Shown: positions 1 to 6,878, numbered from the stretch's first letter. The stretch: 11,545 nucleotides of DNA from Octadecabacter sp. (GCA_003533975.1 DQCL01000227.1:1-11545), one strand, 5' to 3'. The notes: a model not told the origin generated them from the sequence alone. Program-made: numbers and translations.

Positions 1-1
1 G

Positions 2-553
2 GCAGGGCAGTTGGCGCGCCGCCTTGGGGTGCCGTATCGTTCTGCGGGGTCTTTCTGCGGGTCCAAACTGCCAGATGCGCAGGCCGCCTATGAGACATCC
101 AACAGTCTGAACATGGGGCTGTTGTCCGGCGTTAACTTTATGCTGCATTCGTGTGGCTGGCTTGAAGGCGGGCTTGTGGCCGACTTCGAAAAATTCGTTT
201 TGGACGCCGACCAGCTGGGGACATTGCACCACTTGGCCAAAGGTGTCGAAATTGACGAGAACGCCCAAGCGATGGACGCTATTCGCGAGGTTGGCCCGGG
301 GGGGCACTACCTTGGGTGCGCGCACACGCAAGCAAACTTCAAAACAGCCTTCTGGCGATCAGATGTGTTTGATTACAAACCATTTGAGACGTGGGAAGAA
401 GAGGGCGGGCGTGACAGTCAAACGCTTGCCACAGGCCGCGTTGCCAAGCTGATTGAAACATATGTTGCACCACCGCTAGACCCAGAAATTCGTGCAAAAT
501 TGGAAGCCTACGTGGCAGAAAAGAAGGCCGCGGAACCCGACAGCTTTATGTAG
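2..553 (+). CDS. Trimethylamine methyltransferase (MttB) family protein, C-terminal part
   Basis: The reading frame is open from the left window edge, so this is the 3' end of a longer gene; 183 codons are visible. MttB-family proteins are usually around 500 residues, so roughly the first two thirds is missing. The fragment carries the family's C-terminal signature: a conserved HSCGWLEGGL stretch, then GGHYLGCAHTQANF followed by FW, FD and FETW blocks. Known family members transfer a methyl group from a methylated amine (trimethylamine, glycine betaine, proline betaine) to a corrinoid protein. The archaeal founders use pyrrolysine; Rhodobacterales homologues are non-pyrrolysine. No in-frame amber codon interrupts this segment, but the active-site region may lie outside the window. 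The substrate cannot be assigned. The gene ends in TAG 34 nt from the convergent DUF6477 gene. Confidence 0.88.
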   Translation, partial: AGQLARRLGVPYRSAGSFCGSKLPDAQAAYETSNSLNMGLLSGVNFMLHSCGWLEGGLVADFEKFVLDADQLGTLHHLAKGVEIDENAQAMDAIREVGPGGHYLGCAHTQANFKTAFWRSDVFDYKPFETWEEEGGRDSQTLATGRVAKLIETYVAPPLDPEIRAKLEAYVAEKKAAEPDSFM

Positions 554-587
554 TCGGACATGATGACGGGGCCGCGACGTCTGTGCC

Positions 588-914
588 TTAGCTGTCTTGC
601 AGAACCGCGTATTCGCGCGCGGTTCTTGACACTTGGGACGCTTTTAAGATGCGGGCTTCACACATCAATGCGACCAGTACTTCGACATGTTTCGCAACGG
701 AGTACTCGGCGCGTTTATTCAGCCGCTGAATGTCCAACTCGCGCTCTATATCCATGAGCCTAATGATCGCTTGCGCCGGGCCAGGGACTGCCTCTGTTTT
801 AAGGAGGCGGCGCAAGTGTAGCACCCGTTTGTAATCCCCCAAACCATGACGTGCTGTGGACACCAATAGGGCTGGGCGTTTAAGCCGTGTGATCATTGTC
901 AGAACGTCTTCCAT
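588..914 (-). CDS. DUF6477 family protein, function unknown
   Basis: This 108-residue protein matches my memory of DUF6477, a small family largely confined to Rhodobacterales. Its marks are an N-terminal (M)xDVLTM..LKRPALLVxxAR segment, a basic RRLLKT stretch, and a central IIRLMxxERELDxQR helix followed by EYSVAKHVEVLVALMCEAR. It has no signal peptide or membrane segment and looks like an all-helical cytosolic protein. The start is supported by a GAGGGAG purine tract about 7 nt upstream of the ATG. Its last codons lie over a perfect 9-bp hairpin (601-626). It is divergent from the DUF6456 gene across about 217 bp and convergent with the mttB-like gene. The biochemical role is unknown, and no catalytic motif is visible. 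Confidence 0.78.
   Translation of the reverse strand: MEDVLTMITRLKRPALLVSTARHGLGDYKRVLHLRRLLKTEAVPGPAQAIIRLMDIERELDIQRLNKRAEYSVAKHVEVLVALMCEARILKASQVSRTAREYAVLQDS
601..626. repeat. Perfect 9-bp hairpin within the 3' end of the DUF6477 gene
   Basis: AGAACCGCG (601-609) and CGCGGTTCT (618-626) are perfectly complementary around an 8-nt loop. The hairpin lies inside the last codons of the DUF6477 gene and about 50 nt past the stop of the convergent mttB-like gene. It could slow or end rightward transcription, but no U-run follows on either strand, so it is not a typical intrinsic terminator. Confidence 0.45.
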
Positions 915-1003
915 GTCGAGTCTCCCTCATTCAACTGCCCCTAACTTGGCACAACCTATGAGGGTGTTGCGTGTGGATAACTCGGAGCGTTCGGTGCGTT
1001 TAC

Positions 1004-1018
1004 AATTGGTTACCAATT
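1004..1018. promoter_or_regulatory. 15-nt perfect palindrome, possible GntR/FadR-type operator
   Basis: AATTGGT-T-ACCAATT is a perfect inverted repeat of 7-nt arms around one base. It lies in the AT-rich part of the divergent region between the DUF6477 and DUF6456 starts, 90 nt from the former and 114 nt from the latter. The TGGT...ACCA half-sites resemble sites of FadR-subfamily GntR regulators, although those mostly have a 3-nt spacer rather than one. No GntR gene lies in the window. The operator role is inferred from shape and position only. Confidence 0.4.
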
Positions 1019-1071
1019 AGAAACAATCCTATGACCCTGTGAATAAAATTAACTTTTCGGAAACAATTAAC

Positions 1072-1089
1072 GGCAACGGTTGCGTTGCC
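1072..1089 (+). repeat. GC-rich hairpin in the leader of the DUF6456 gene
   Basis: GGCAACG (1072-1078) and CGTTGCC (1083-1089) form a perfect 7-bp stem with a 4-nt GTTG loop, 42 nt upstream of the chosen start of the DUF6456 gene. If transcription starts upstream of it, the leader RNA would fold here. No U-run follows, so a terminator is unlikely; it may be a structural leader element or a DNA dyad for a regulator. Confidence 0.4.
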
Positions 1090-1131
1090 TTGCGGTTTGT
1101 AAAACTGAGAAGCTGGGAATTGGGGACAGGA

Positions 1132-2175
1132 ATGACTGAAGCGAAAACCGCCACGCGCGCGGTGCCTTCTTGGGTGCCTAATGAAGTGCGAAATTACGTT
1201 TTCCATACGGAAATGGGTCAGCCCATTCGGGTGTTGGCACGGTCGCAATCTTGCCATGCCTCGACGATAATGCGCCAGATCCGAAAGGTCGAAACACGGC
1301 GCGACGATCCGTTGGTTGATCGTGCGATCAAGGCCTTGGCGGAGGAGAATTCGACGAAGCCGATTCCGAACGGACTGGAGATGATGCAAGCACTGCGCCA
1401 CCTCGCAAAACCCAACGCGATGTTGGCGATTGCGCTTGGGATGGACCAAGGAGTGATCATACACGACACCGCCAAAGGAGACCCGGACCACGGCACTAAA
1501 CTGCCATCAGAAACGGCAATGACATTGGCATTGCGGGGCTGGATTGAAGGTGGCCAGACAGTCGGACGTGTTTTGCGATACCGTATCACGCAATCGGGCC
1601 GCGTTGCGTTGCGGGAGCTGACTGCCGAAACTGAAAATCGCGCCCGTGCAATGGCTGAAGCGCCTGCATCATTTGAAGGAGCGCCGACAGGTGTTGGCAC
1701 ATGGCTGGGCGATCGGAGCAAAAAGCAGTGTATGACGCGGCCACCATCCCAAGAAAGCCCAGTGCAAGCGTTGGCGCGGCGTAAAGATCGTGATGGTAAG
1801 CCGTTTCTAACACGCGTGATGGTGCGTGCGGCTGAACGACTGCGTGAGGACTTTGAGCTCTCTGTTGTGCTCCAGAACCGTGAAAAACGGACCACTTTAA
1901 ACTGGCGCGAGTTATTGCATTCGATCGAAACCTATCAGCCGATTGATACAAACGACGACAACGCAGTTGGTGAAATGCGCGCTGCTTTGGTTTTCCTTGG
2001 GCCCGGGTTGTCTGAGGTTGCGTTACGCTGTTGTTGTTTACTTGAGGGCCTAGAAACCACCGAGAAACGCATGGGTTGGGCTGCGCGGTCCTGCAAAGTT
2101 GTATTGCGCATCGCCCTGCAGCGCCTTGTTTTGCACTATGAGGAAGGCGGTAAGCTGGGGCCACGCATCGGTTAG
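1132..2175 (+). CDS. Helix-turn-helix / DUF6456 domain protein
   Basis: This 347-residue protein is probably a DNA-binding protein of the DUF6456 family found in alphaproteobacteria. Residues about 30-53 (IRVLARSQSCHASTIMRQIRKVE) look like a helix-turn-helix. Residues about 125-165 (P/SETAM..LRGWIE...RYRITQSGRVALREL) read like a winged-helix segment. A linker follows, then the C-terminal DUF6456 domain (about 205-337) with SPVQALARRKDRDGKPFL, a RLREDFELS helix, LGPGLSEVALR and GWAARSCKVVLRIALQRL blocks. An upstream in-frame GTG at 1039 exists, but it lacks a ribosome site and adds 31 residues unlike the family. The ATG at 1132 follows a GGGGACAGGA tract and starts where homologues as I recall them start. 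Target genes are unknown. It is divergently placed to DUF6477. Confidence 0.8.
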   Translation: MTEAKTATRAVPSWVPNEVRNYVFHTEMGQPIRVLARSQSCHASTIMRQIRKVETRRDDPLVDRAIKALAEENSTKPIPNGLEMMQALRHLAKPNAMLAIALGMDQGVIIHDTAKGDPDHGTKLPSETAMTLALRGWIEGGQTVGRVLRYRITQSGRVALRELTAETENRARAMAEAPASFEGAPTGVGTWLGDRSKKQCMTRPPSQESPVQALARRKDRDGKPFLTRVMVRAAERLREDFELSVVLQNREKRTTLNWRELLHSIETYQPIDTNDDNAVGEMRAALVFLGPGLSEVALRCCCLLEGLETTEKRMGWAARSCKVVLRIALQRLVLHYEEGGKLGPRIG

Positions 2176-2264
2176 TCGGCCCTTGCCATGCAGCCGTTGC
2201 ATTCCTGCAAGTCACCAATCCAAGACCCTTGGAACGTCGGGCATTTTTCCTTAAGTACTACGTA

Positions 2265-2273
2265 AGAGGAGAA
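2265..2273 (+). promoter_or_regulatory. Strong ribosome binding site of lipA
   Basis: AGAGGAGAA sits 4 nt before the ATG at 2278 and fixes the lipA start. The 100-nt gap before it also holds a short TCCAAG-ACC-CTTGGA dyad (2219-2233) followed after 10 nt by a T5 run. This is too loose for a confident terminator of the DUF6456 gene. I see no clear -35/-10 pair for lipA. Confidence 0.75.
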
Positions 2274-2277
2274 GCCT

Positions 2278-3234
2278 ATGTCATCTCGCGATCTCAAGAT
2301 TCCGGCCCAGCGTCACCCTGAAAAGCAGCGGCGCCCAGACAGCCCACAGCCCAAAAAGCCGGCATGGATCCGTGTTAAGGCGCCTGTGAGCGCAGGCTAC
2401 ATGGAAACGCGTAACATCATGCGCGAGCATAAACTGACCACCGTGTGTGAAGAAGCAGGTTGCCCCAACGTCGGCGAATGTTGGTCCCAAGGCCATGCGA
2501 CGATGATGATTATGGGCGAGGTCTGTACGCGGGCTTGTACGTTCTGCAACATCGCCACAGGCAAACCGCCTGAAGCCTTGGATGTGTTCGAACCTGGACG
2601 CGTTGCGGATGCGGTTAAGAAACTGGGTTTAAATCACGTGGTGATCACATCTGTCGACCGTGATGATGTCGAAGATGGCGGGGCAGAGCATTTCGCCCAA
2701 ACCATCCGCGCCATTCGCAAACAGTCCCCAAGCACGACGATTGAAATCCTGACACCCGACTTTATTCGGTGTGATCCCAGTGTGTTAGAAGTTGTTGTTG
2801 AAGCACGACCTGATGTATTCAACCACAACCTTGAAACCGTTCCGGGGCTTTACCCTGAGGTCCGCCCAGGTGCGCGGTATTTCCATTCTTTGCGTCTTTT
2901 GCAGCGCGTAAAGGAACTCGATCCGACGATGTTCACCAAATCGGGTATCATGGTTGGCCTTGGCGAAGACAAACAAGGCGTGACGCAGGTCATGGAAGAT
3001 ATGCGTGCGGCTGACATTGATTTCCTGACCATCGGCCAATACTTGCAGCCAACGCCGAAGCACCACAAAGTGGATCGTTTCGTGACGCCGGAAGAGTTTT
3101 CCAGCTATGAGAAAACCGCCTATAACAAGGGCTTCTTGATGGTGTCCTCTACGCCTTTGACACGGTCCAGCTATCACGCAGGCGACGACTTCGCGAAGCT
3201 ACGCGCGGCACGCATGGCCAAATTTGGTGCATGA
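2278..3234 (+). CDS. lipA: Lipoyl synthase
   Basis: This radical SAM enzyme inserts two sulfur atoms into the protein-bound octanoyl chain on E2 and H subunits, completing lipoyl cofactor for pyruvate and 2-oxoglutarate dehydrogenases and glycine cleavage. At 318 residues it has normal length and all family marks. The auxiliary [4Fe-4S] cluster cysteines are C57, C62 and C68 ([13 protein letters not shown]). The radical SAM CxxxCxxC is C83, C87 and C90 (CTRACTFC). The C-terminal RSSY motif (about 296-299) supplies the serine ligand of the auxiliary cluster, which is the sulfur donor. A basic, Pro-rich N-terminal stretch of about 30 residues precedes the core. The enzyme is cytosolic. lipB is not in the window, so the octanoyl donor step must be encoded elsewhere. 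It stands alone on + and converges with hpt. Confidence 0.97.
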   Translation: MSSRDLKIPAQRHPEKQRRPDSPQPKKPAWIRVKAPVSAGYMETRNIMREHKLTTVCEEAGCPNVGECWSQGHATMMIMGEVCTRACTFCNIATGKPPEALDVFEPGRVADAVKKLGLNHVVITSVDRDDVEDGGAEHFAQTIRAIRKQSPSTTIEILTPDFIRCDPSVLEVVVEARPDVFNHNLETVPGLYPEVRPGARYFHSLRLLQRVKELDPTMFTKSGIMVGLGEDKQGVTQVMEDMRAADIDFLTIGQYLQPTPKHHKVDRFVTPEEFSSYEKTAYNKGFLMVSSTPLTRSSYHAGDDFAKLRAARMAKFGA

Positions 3235-3323
3235 AGAAGGCGGCGAGTTGGGCCGCTGTGCCAACGCATCGTAATTTTTAACGCCGTCGCGTCTGTGCCT
3301 GCAAAAAGTGAGGCGTTGGGTCG

Positions 3324-3860
3324 CTAGGTAAACCGGACTTTGCCGATGAAGGGCAGGTTGCGATTGCGTTGTGCGTAATCAATCCCGTAGCCGACGACAA
3401 ATTCATCTGGAATTTCAAAGCCTGTCCAATCCGCTCGCATATCGACTTCGCGCCGCGATGGTTTGTCGAGTAGGGCGATGGATCGCAACTTCCGCGGATG
3501 GCGCGTATTCAGCATACCAATGACCTGATGCAACGTGTGACCCGTATCTACGATGTCCTCAACCACCAGCACGTCGCGCCCTTCAATCTGGCCGCGTAGG
3601 TCTTTGAGGATACGCACCTCACGAGAGGACTCCATGCCGTCGCCGTAAGACGACGCTTCAAGAAAGTCTACTTCAACAGGGAGATCCAATTCGCGCACCA
3701 GATCCGCGATGAAGACAAAGGACCCACGCAACAGACCAACCACGACAAGTTTGTCGGTGCCCTTGAATTCCGTTTGAATAACTTTGGCGAGGTCTTCGAT
3801 GCGTGCAGCGATGGATTTCGCCGAGATCATTTCGTCGATCACGTAGGGGTCGTGCGTCAT
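3324..3860 (-). CDS. hpt: Hypoxanthine phosphoribosyltransferase
   Basis: This purine salvage enzyme joins hypoxanthine (and often guanine) to PRPP, giving IMP or GMP, in the cytosol. The 178-residue length is typical. Visible motifs are LRGS (44-47), the SSYGDG loop (70-75), and the PRPP-binding signature [13 protein letters not shown] (97-109). Lysine 133 in LLDKPSRR and the [15 protein letters not shown] segment near residue 150 match the purine-binding end. The frame stays open upstream to 4088, but that extension is antisense to the ratA-like gene and unlike the family. The ATG at 3860 gives the standard [14 protein letters not shown]-terminus, preceded by only a weak CAAGG. It is divergent from the RatA-like gene (84 nt) and convergent with lipA. 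The 89-nt gap to lipA holds scattered inverted repeats (for example CCAACGC 3261-3267 with GCGTTGG 3313-3319) but no convincing terminator. Confidence 0.95.
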   Translation of the reverse strand: MTHDPYVIDEMISAKSIAARIEDLAKVIQTEFKGTDKLVVVGLLRGSFVFIADLVRELDLPVEVDFLEASSYGDGMESSREVRILKDLRGQIEGRDVLVVEDIVDTGHTLHQVIGMLNTRHPRKLRSIALLDKPSRREVDMRADWTGFEIPDEFVVGYGIDYAQRNRNLPFIGKVRFT

Positions 3861-3893
3861 AGGGTCCGAGCCTTGTGCCAATTGCTTGAATTT

Positions 3894-3924
3894 TCTCCCA
3901 AACCATACGACATGGGTTGGGAGA
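3894..3924. promoter_or_regulatory. 13-bp imperfect inverted repeat between hpt and ratA-like starts
   Basis: TCTCCCAAACCAT (3894-3906) and ATGGGTTGGGAGA (3912-3924) pair over 13 positions with a single A/G mismatch, around the 5-nt loop ACGAC. It occupies the middle of the 84-bp gap between two divergent start codons. No U-run follows on either strand, so it reads as an operator dyad or leader stem rather than a terminator. Any promoter for either gene must lie close to or within it. Confidence 0.55.
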
Positions 3925-3944
3925 GTCACGCGCGAAAGTACGAT

Positions 3945-4388
3945 ATGCCTGCCCATTCTGAAACAAGACACCTCCCGTATAGCGCAGAGCAAATGTATGC
4001 TTTGGTCGCGGATGTCGCCAACTACCCCAAGTTTTTGCCGTGGACCGCTGCTGCGCGCATCAGATCGCGTGATGAAATGGCGGATCACACGGTGATGTTG
4101 GCGGACTTGGTTGTCAGCTTTAAGGTGTTTCGGGAAAAGTTTGGCAGCCGCGTCGTGCTATGGCCTGACCTGCATAAGATCGAAACCGAATACATCGACG
4201 GTCCTTTCAAATACTTGCACAGCGTCTGGACGTTCACGGATACAGACAACGGATGTGACGTGCATTTTGAAGTCGACTTCGAATTTAAGAACCGCCTCTT
4301 GCAAGGGGCGGCGGGAATGTTCTTTAATCAAGCCATGCAAACGATCGTCCGAGCCTTTGAACGCCGCGCCGATGAGCTTTACGGATGA
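3945..4388 (+). CDS. RatA/Coq10-type START-domain protein
   Basis: This 147-residue protein is one polyketide cyclase/START domain of the COQ10/RatA (YfjG) family. The opening [22 protein letters not shown] segment (about 12-33) is the family signature. It is followed by the central beta strands with [16 protein letters not shown] and [12 protein letters not shown], and a long C-terminal helix (about 118-147: [24 protein letters not shown]). Mitochondrial and alphaproteobacterial members bind ubiquinone and help respiration. The E. coli homologue is called a toxin (RatA) that blocks ribosome subunit joining. No partner antitoxin is seen here, so a quinone-binding role is the safer inference. 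The chosen ATG gives the normal family N-terminus; its ribosome site is weak (GAAAG). It overlaps the PrpD-like gene by 4 nt (ATGA), implying coupled translation. Confidence 0.9.
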   Translation: MPAHSETRHLPYSAEQMYALVADVANYPKFLPWTAAARIRSRDEMADHTVMLADLVVSFKVFREKFGSRVVLWPDLHKIETEYIDGPFKYLHSVWTFTDTDNGCDVHFEVDFEFKNRLLQGAAGMFFNQAMQTIVRAFERRADELYG

Positions 4389-5635
4389 GCGCTGAAGAAA
4401 AGCTGTTGCGCATATCACAAGGTTGGCTTGGCGAAGGTCCGGTAGACCTCATTCAGCTGTGTTTGTTTGATTGGGCCGCCTGTGCGCTTGCCGGGAAAGA
4501 TGAACCCGTTGCGCAGATTTTGGCAAGGCAGTCCGGCATCGAAGGGAACGCTTCAGTTGTTGGTGGTGGCAAGACATCTGCGGCGGATGCAGCACTCATC
4601 AATGGATCAACAGGTCATGCGCTTGATTATGACGACACGCATTTCGATCATCTCGGGCATACGTCTGCGGTGATCATGCCTGCTGTTCTTGCGTTGGCGG
4701 AAGATCAGTCGATAACCAGCACGGCACAAATTCTCGAGGCTGCCTTGGTCGGGTCCGAGGCCGCGGTACGTATCGGTTTATGGCTTGGTCGGGATCATTA
4801 CCAAGTTGGGTTCCACCAGACAGCAACATCTGGCGCGATTGGCGCAGTCGTTGCAGGCGCACGTTTGTTGCAGTTGAACGAGACCCAAACGCGCCATGCC
4901 ATTGGTCTAGTCGCAACAGGGGCGTCCGGCCTTAAGGGGCAATTTGGTACGATGGGCAAGCCGCTGAATGCAGGATTGGCTGCGCGTAGCGGTGTGGAAT
5001 CAACCCTCTGGGCACAGGCTGGTTTAACAGCAGATGCAAACGGCGTGACCCAGTTTGGAGCCACACACCACGGTCAGAGCAATGAATGTGCCTGGTCCGA
5101 AGATGCGCCTTGGAAGATCGCACGGATAAGCCACAAATTTCATGCTTGCTGCCATGGCCTCCATGCGATGCTCGAGGCGTTGCGTGAAATCAACGGCCCT
5201 GTCGTGGAACTTAATGTGCAAACCCATCCGCGCTGGATGACGGTGTGCAACAATCCATCGCCTGCGACTGGCCTAGAGTGCAAGTTCTCCTACGCGATGA
5301 CAGCGGCGATGACAGTTAGTGGAGTAGATACTGCGGTGATTGCAAGTTTCTCAGACTCCACAGCAACAGACGCTAAACTTATCGCAGTTCGAGATACTGT
5401 TAAGGTCACGCCAGACGAAACACTGTCCGAGATGCAGTCGCGCGTGGACGTGACATACGCGGACGAAACCACCGCGACGTTTTTCCACGACCTCAGCGCA
5501 CCATTGGACATGAAAACCCGTGAGACACGTGTGCGGGCGAAAGCTGACGCGTTGATTGGGGGGCAGGCGGCCGCACTTTGGGATGCAATTCAGTCAGAAG
5601 ACATATCGCCCATCATGGATGTGCTTCGAGGATAG
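4385..5635 (+). CDS. MmgE/PrpD family protein
   Basis: This 416-residue protein belongs to the MmgE/PrpD family, which includes 2-methylcitrate dehydratase and cis-aconitate decarboxylase. Visible marks are the N-terminal helical region with FDWAACALAG (28-37), the signature NGSTGHALDYDDTHF (73-87) followed by GHTSAVIMPA (91-100), YQVGFHQTATSGAIGA in the middle, KPLNAGLAARSG, and a KFHACCHGLHAMLEAL segment. It is slightly shorter than typical PrpD. There is no prpB, prpC or acn gene beside it, so a methylcitrate role is not supported; it is probably a (de)hydratase, isomerase or decarboxylase on a small di- or tricarboxylate, substrate unknown. Its ATG overlaps the stop of the RatA-like gene, so the two are co-expressed. 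A hairpin terminator begins 2 nt after its stop. Confidence 0.92.
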   Translation: MSAEEKLLRISQGWLGEGPVDLIQLCLFDWAACALAGKDEPVAQILARQSGIEGNASVVGGGKTSAADAALINGSTGHALDYDDTHFDHLGHTSAVIMPAVLALAEDQSITSTAQILEAALVGSEAAVRIGLWLGRDHYQVGFHQTATSGAIGAVVAGARLLQLNETQTRHAIGLVATGASGLKGQFGTMGKPLNAGLAARSGVESTLWAQAGLTADANGVTQFGATHHGQSNECAWSEDAPWKIARISHKFHACCHGLHAMLEALREINGPVVELNVQTHPRWMTVCNNPSPATGLECKFSYAMTAAMTVSGVDTAVIASFSDSTATDAKLIAVRDTVKVTPDETLSEMQSRVDVTYADETTATFFHDLSAPLDMKTRETRVRAKADALIGGQAAALWDAIQSEDISPIMDVLRG

Positions 5636-5636
5636 C

Positions 5637-5662
5637 AAAAGGGCGCCCGGTTGAGCGCCCTT
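5637..5662. terminator. Bidirectional intrinsic terminator between PrpD-like gene and amt
   Basis: AAGGGCGC (5639-5646) and GCGCCCTT (5655-5662) form a perfect 8-bp GC-rich stem with an 8-nt loop, between two convergent genes. On the - strand it is followed by TTTT, giving a good terminator for amt, 29 nt past its stop. On the + strand the T-run is only two bases, so termination of the PrpD-like gene is probably weaker. Confidence 0.85.
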
Positions 5663-5690
5663 CAAAGCCATATAAAACCTACTAAAACAG

Positions 5691-6878
5691 TTAGCTCGTC
5701 ATATCGTAGGCGCGTTCACCATGTGAAGCGAGGTCGAGGCCTGTGTGTTCGTCTTCCTCTCCGACACGGATCGGGAAGATCATTTTGACCACCACAACGA
5801 TCGCCACTGTGGTGATCAACGTCCAGATACCGACAACGGCAAGGCCACCCAGCTGGGCTGTCCAGCTGGCATGTCCAAACACCGCCAACATCACGATCCC
5901 GAACATACCGCCCACACCGTGCACGGCAAAAACATCCAAGGTGTCGTCAATCTTGAGCTTGTTTTTCACCAGGGCGCACAGCTCTTGGCACATGACGCCT
6001 GCAACGCCACCGATGATGAGCGCCTCAATCGGCCCAACAGAACCGGACGCGGGCGTGATGGATGCGAGACCCGCGATCGTACCCGTCACAAGACCAACAA
6101 GAGATGATTTGCCGTAGCGAATACGTTCCCACAAGATCCACGTCAGGGACGCGGTTGCCGCTGACAGGTGCGTAACCGTGATCGCCATCGCAGCCCCACC
6201 GTTTGCAGCCAGTTCAGAACCGCCGTTGAAGCCGAACCAACCAACCCAAAGCATCGCGGCGCCAATCATAACCATACCCGGATTATGTGGTGGCTTGTGC
6301 TTGTCACGACGTGGCCCAAGAAAGAACGCAACAATCAACGCAGCCAGACCCGCGGTTTGGTGGACAACGATACCACCGGCAAAATCGTTCACGCCATCAG
6401 CGAACAAAGACCATTCAGCGCCAGCCAACAAGCCGCCACCCCAAATCCAGTGGGCGACAGGTGCGTAGCAAATCAACATCCAAAGGCCCGAGAACGTCAT
6501 CACAAAGGCAAAGCCGATACGTTCAACATAGGCACCAACGATCAGTGCAGGTGTGATGATGGCGAATGTCATCTGGAAGACGAAGAACAGAATTTCAGGG
6601 ATAGTTTGCCCGTCAATCACAGACTCTTCGGTCACGCCGCTTAGGAACATCTTATCGAGCCCCCCCCAATAGGCGTTGCCGTCACCAAACGCGATTGAAT
6701 ACCCAAACGCGAGCCAGAGCACAGACATCAGACAGGCAATGCCGAAACACTGCATGAAAACGCTGAGCACGTTGCGGGCGCGCACGAGGCCACCATAAAA
6801 TAATGCCAACCCGGGAAGGGTCATAAACAACACGAGGGCTGTTGCGACGATAATCCAAGCGGTATCCGCTCCGTTCAT
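5691..6878 (-). CDS. amt: Ammonium transporter (Amt family)
   Basis: This 395-residue inner-membrane channel takes up ammonium when it is scarce. It has about 11 hydrophobic segments and the family's key residues: D165 in NDFAGGIVVH, the twin pore histidines H173 and H320 (VVHQTAGL, FAVHGVGG), WFGFNGGSEL (214-223) of the recruitment site and gate, and the C-terminal tail RVGEEDEHTGLDLASHGERAY (371-391), whose family role is binding the PII protein GlnK. The frame is open upstream to 6989, but the ATG at 6878 has a good AAAAGGAA ribosome site and gives the usual N-terminus, which begins directly with TM1 and lacks the cleaved leader of E. coli AmtB. No glnK is adjacent; the upstream neighbour is pncC. 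I found no clear sigma-54 (GG-N10-GC) promoter in the 149-nt leader. Confidence 0.95.
   Translation of the reverse strand: MNGADTAWIIVATALVLFMTLPGLALFYGGLVRARNVLSVFMQCFGIACLMSVLWLAFGYSIAFGDGNAYWGGLDKMFLSGVTEESVIDGQTIPEILFFVFQMTFAIITPALIVGAYVERIGFAFVMTFSGLWMLICYAPVAHWIWGGGLLAGAEWSLFADGVNDFAGGIVVHQTAGLAALIVAFFLGPRRDKHKPPHNPGMVMIGAAMLWVGWFGFNGGSELAANGGAAMAITVTHLSAATASLTWILWERIRYGKSSLVGLVTGTIAGLASITPASGSVGPIEALIIGGVAGVMCQELCALVKNKLKIDDTLDVFAVHGVGGMFGIVMLAVFGHASWTAQLGGLAVVGIWTLITTVAIVVVVKMIFPIRVGEEDEHTGLDLASHGERAYDMTS

Noticed and set aside
1039..1131. Longer GTG start for the DUF6456 protein adding 31 residues
   Set aside because: There is no ribosome binding site before the GTG, the extra residues are unlike the family, and the added stretch contains the leader hairpin. 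The ATG at 1132 has a purine-rich site and the expected N-terminus.
1000..1491. 163-codon open frame on the - strand opposite the DUF6456 gene
   Set aside because: It is a shadow frame, rich in His, Arg and Cys, with no recognisable domain, and it runs across both the intergenic dyads and the coding strand of a supported gene.
3261..3319. Inverted repeat CCAACGC ... GCGTTGG between lipA and hpt as a shared terminator
   Set aside because: The arms are 45 nt apart and there is no U-run beside the stem, so the intrinsic terminator call is not supported.
3774..3944. 57-residue N-terminal extension of the RatA-like protein
   Set aside because: It overlaps the hpt coding region in antisense and spans the intergenic dyad. 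The family domain begins right after the ATG at 3945.
3861..4088. 76-codon N-terminal extension of hpt on the - strand
   Set aside because: It is antisense to the ratA-like gene and has no family similarity. The ATG at 3860 gives a normal 178-residue enzyme.
6168..6644. 158-codon open frame on the + strand within amt
   Set aside because: It is the reverse-complement shadow of a membrane protein gene, with low-complexity Arg/His/Gln content and no domain.
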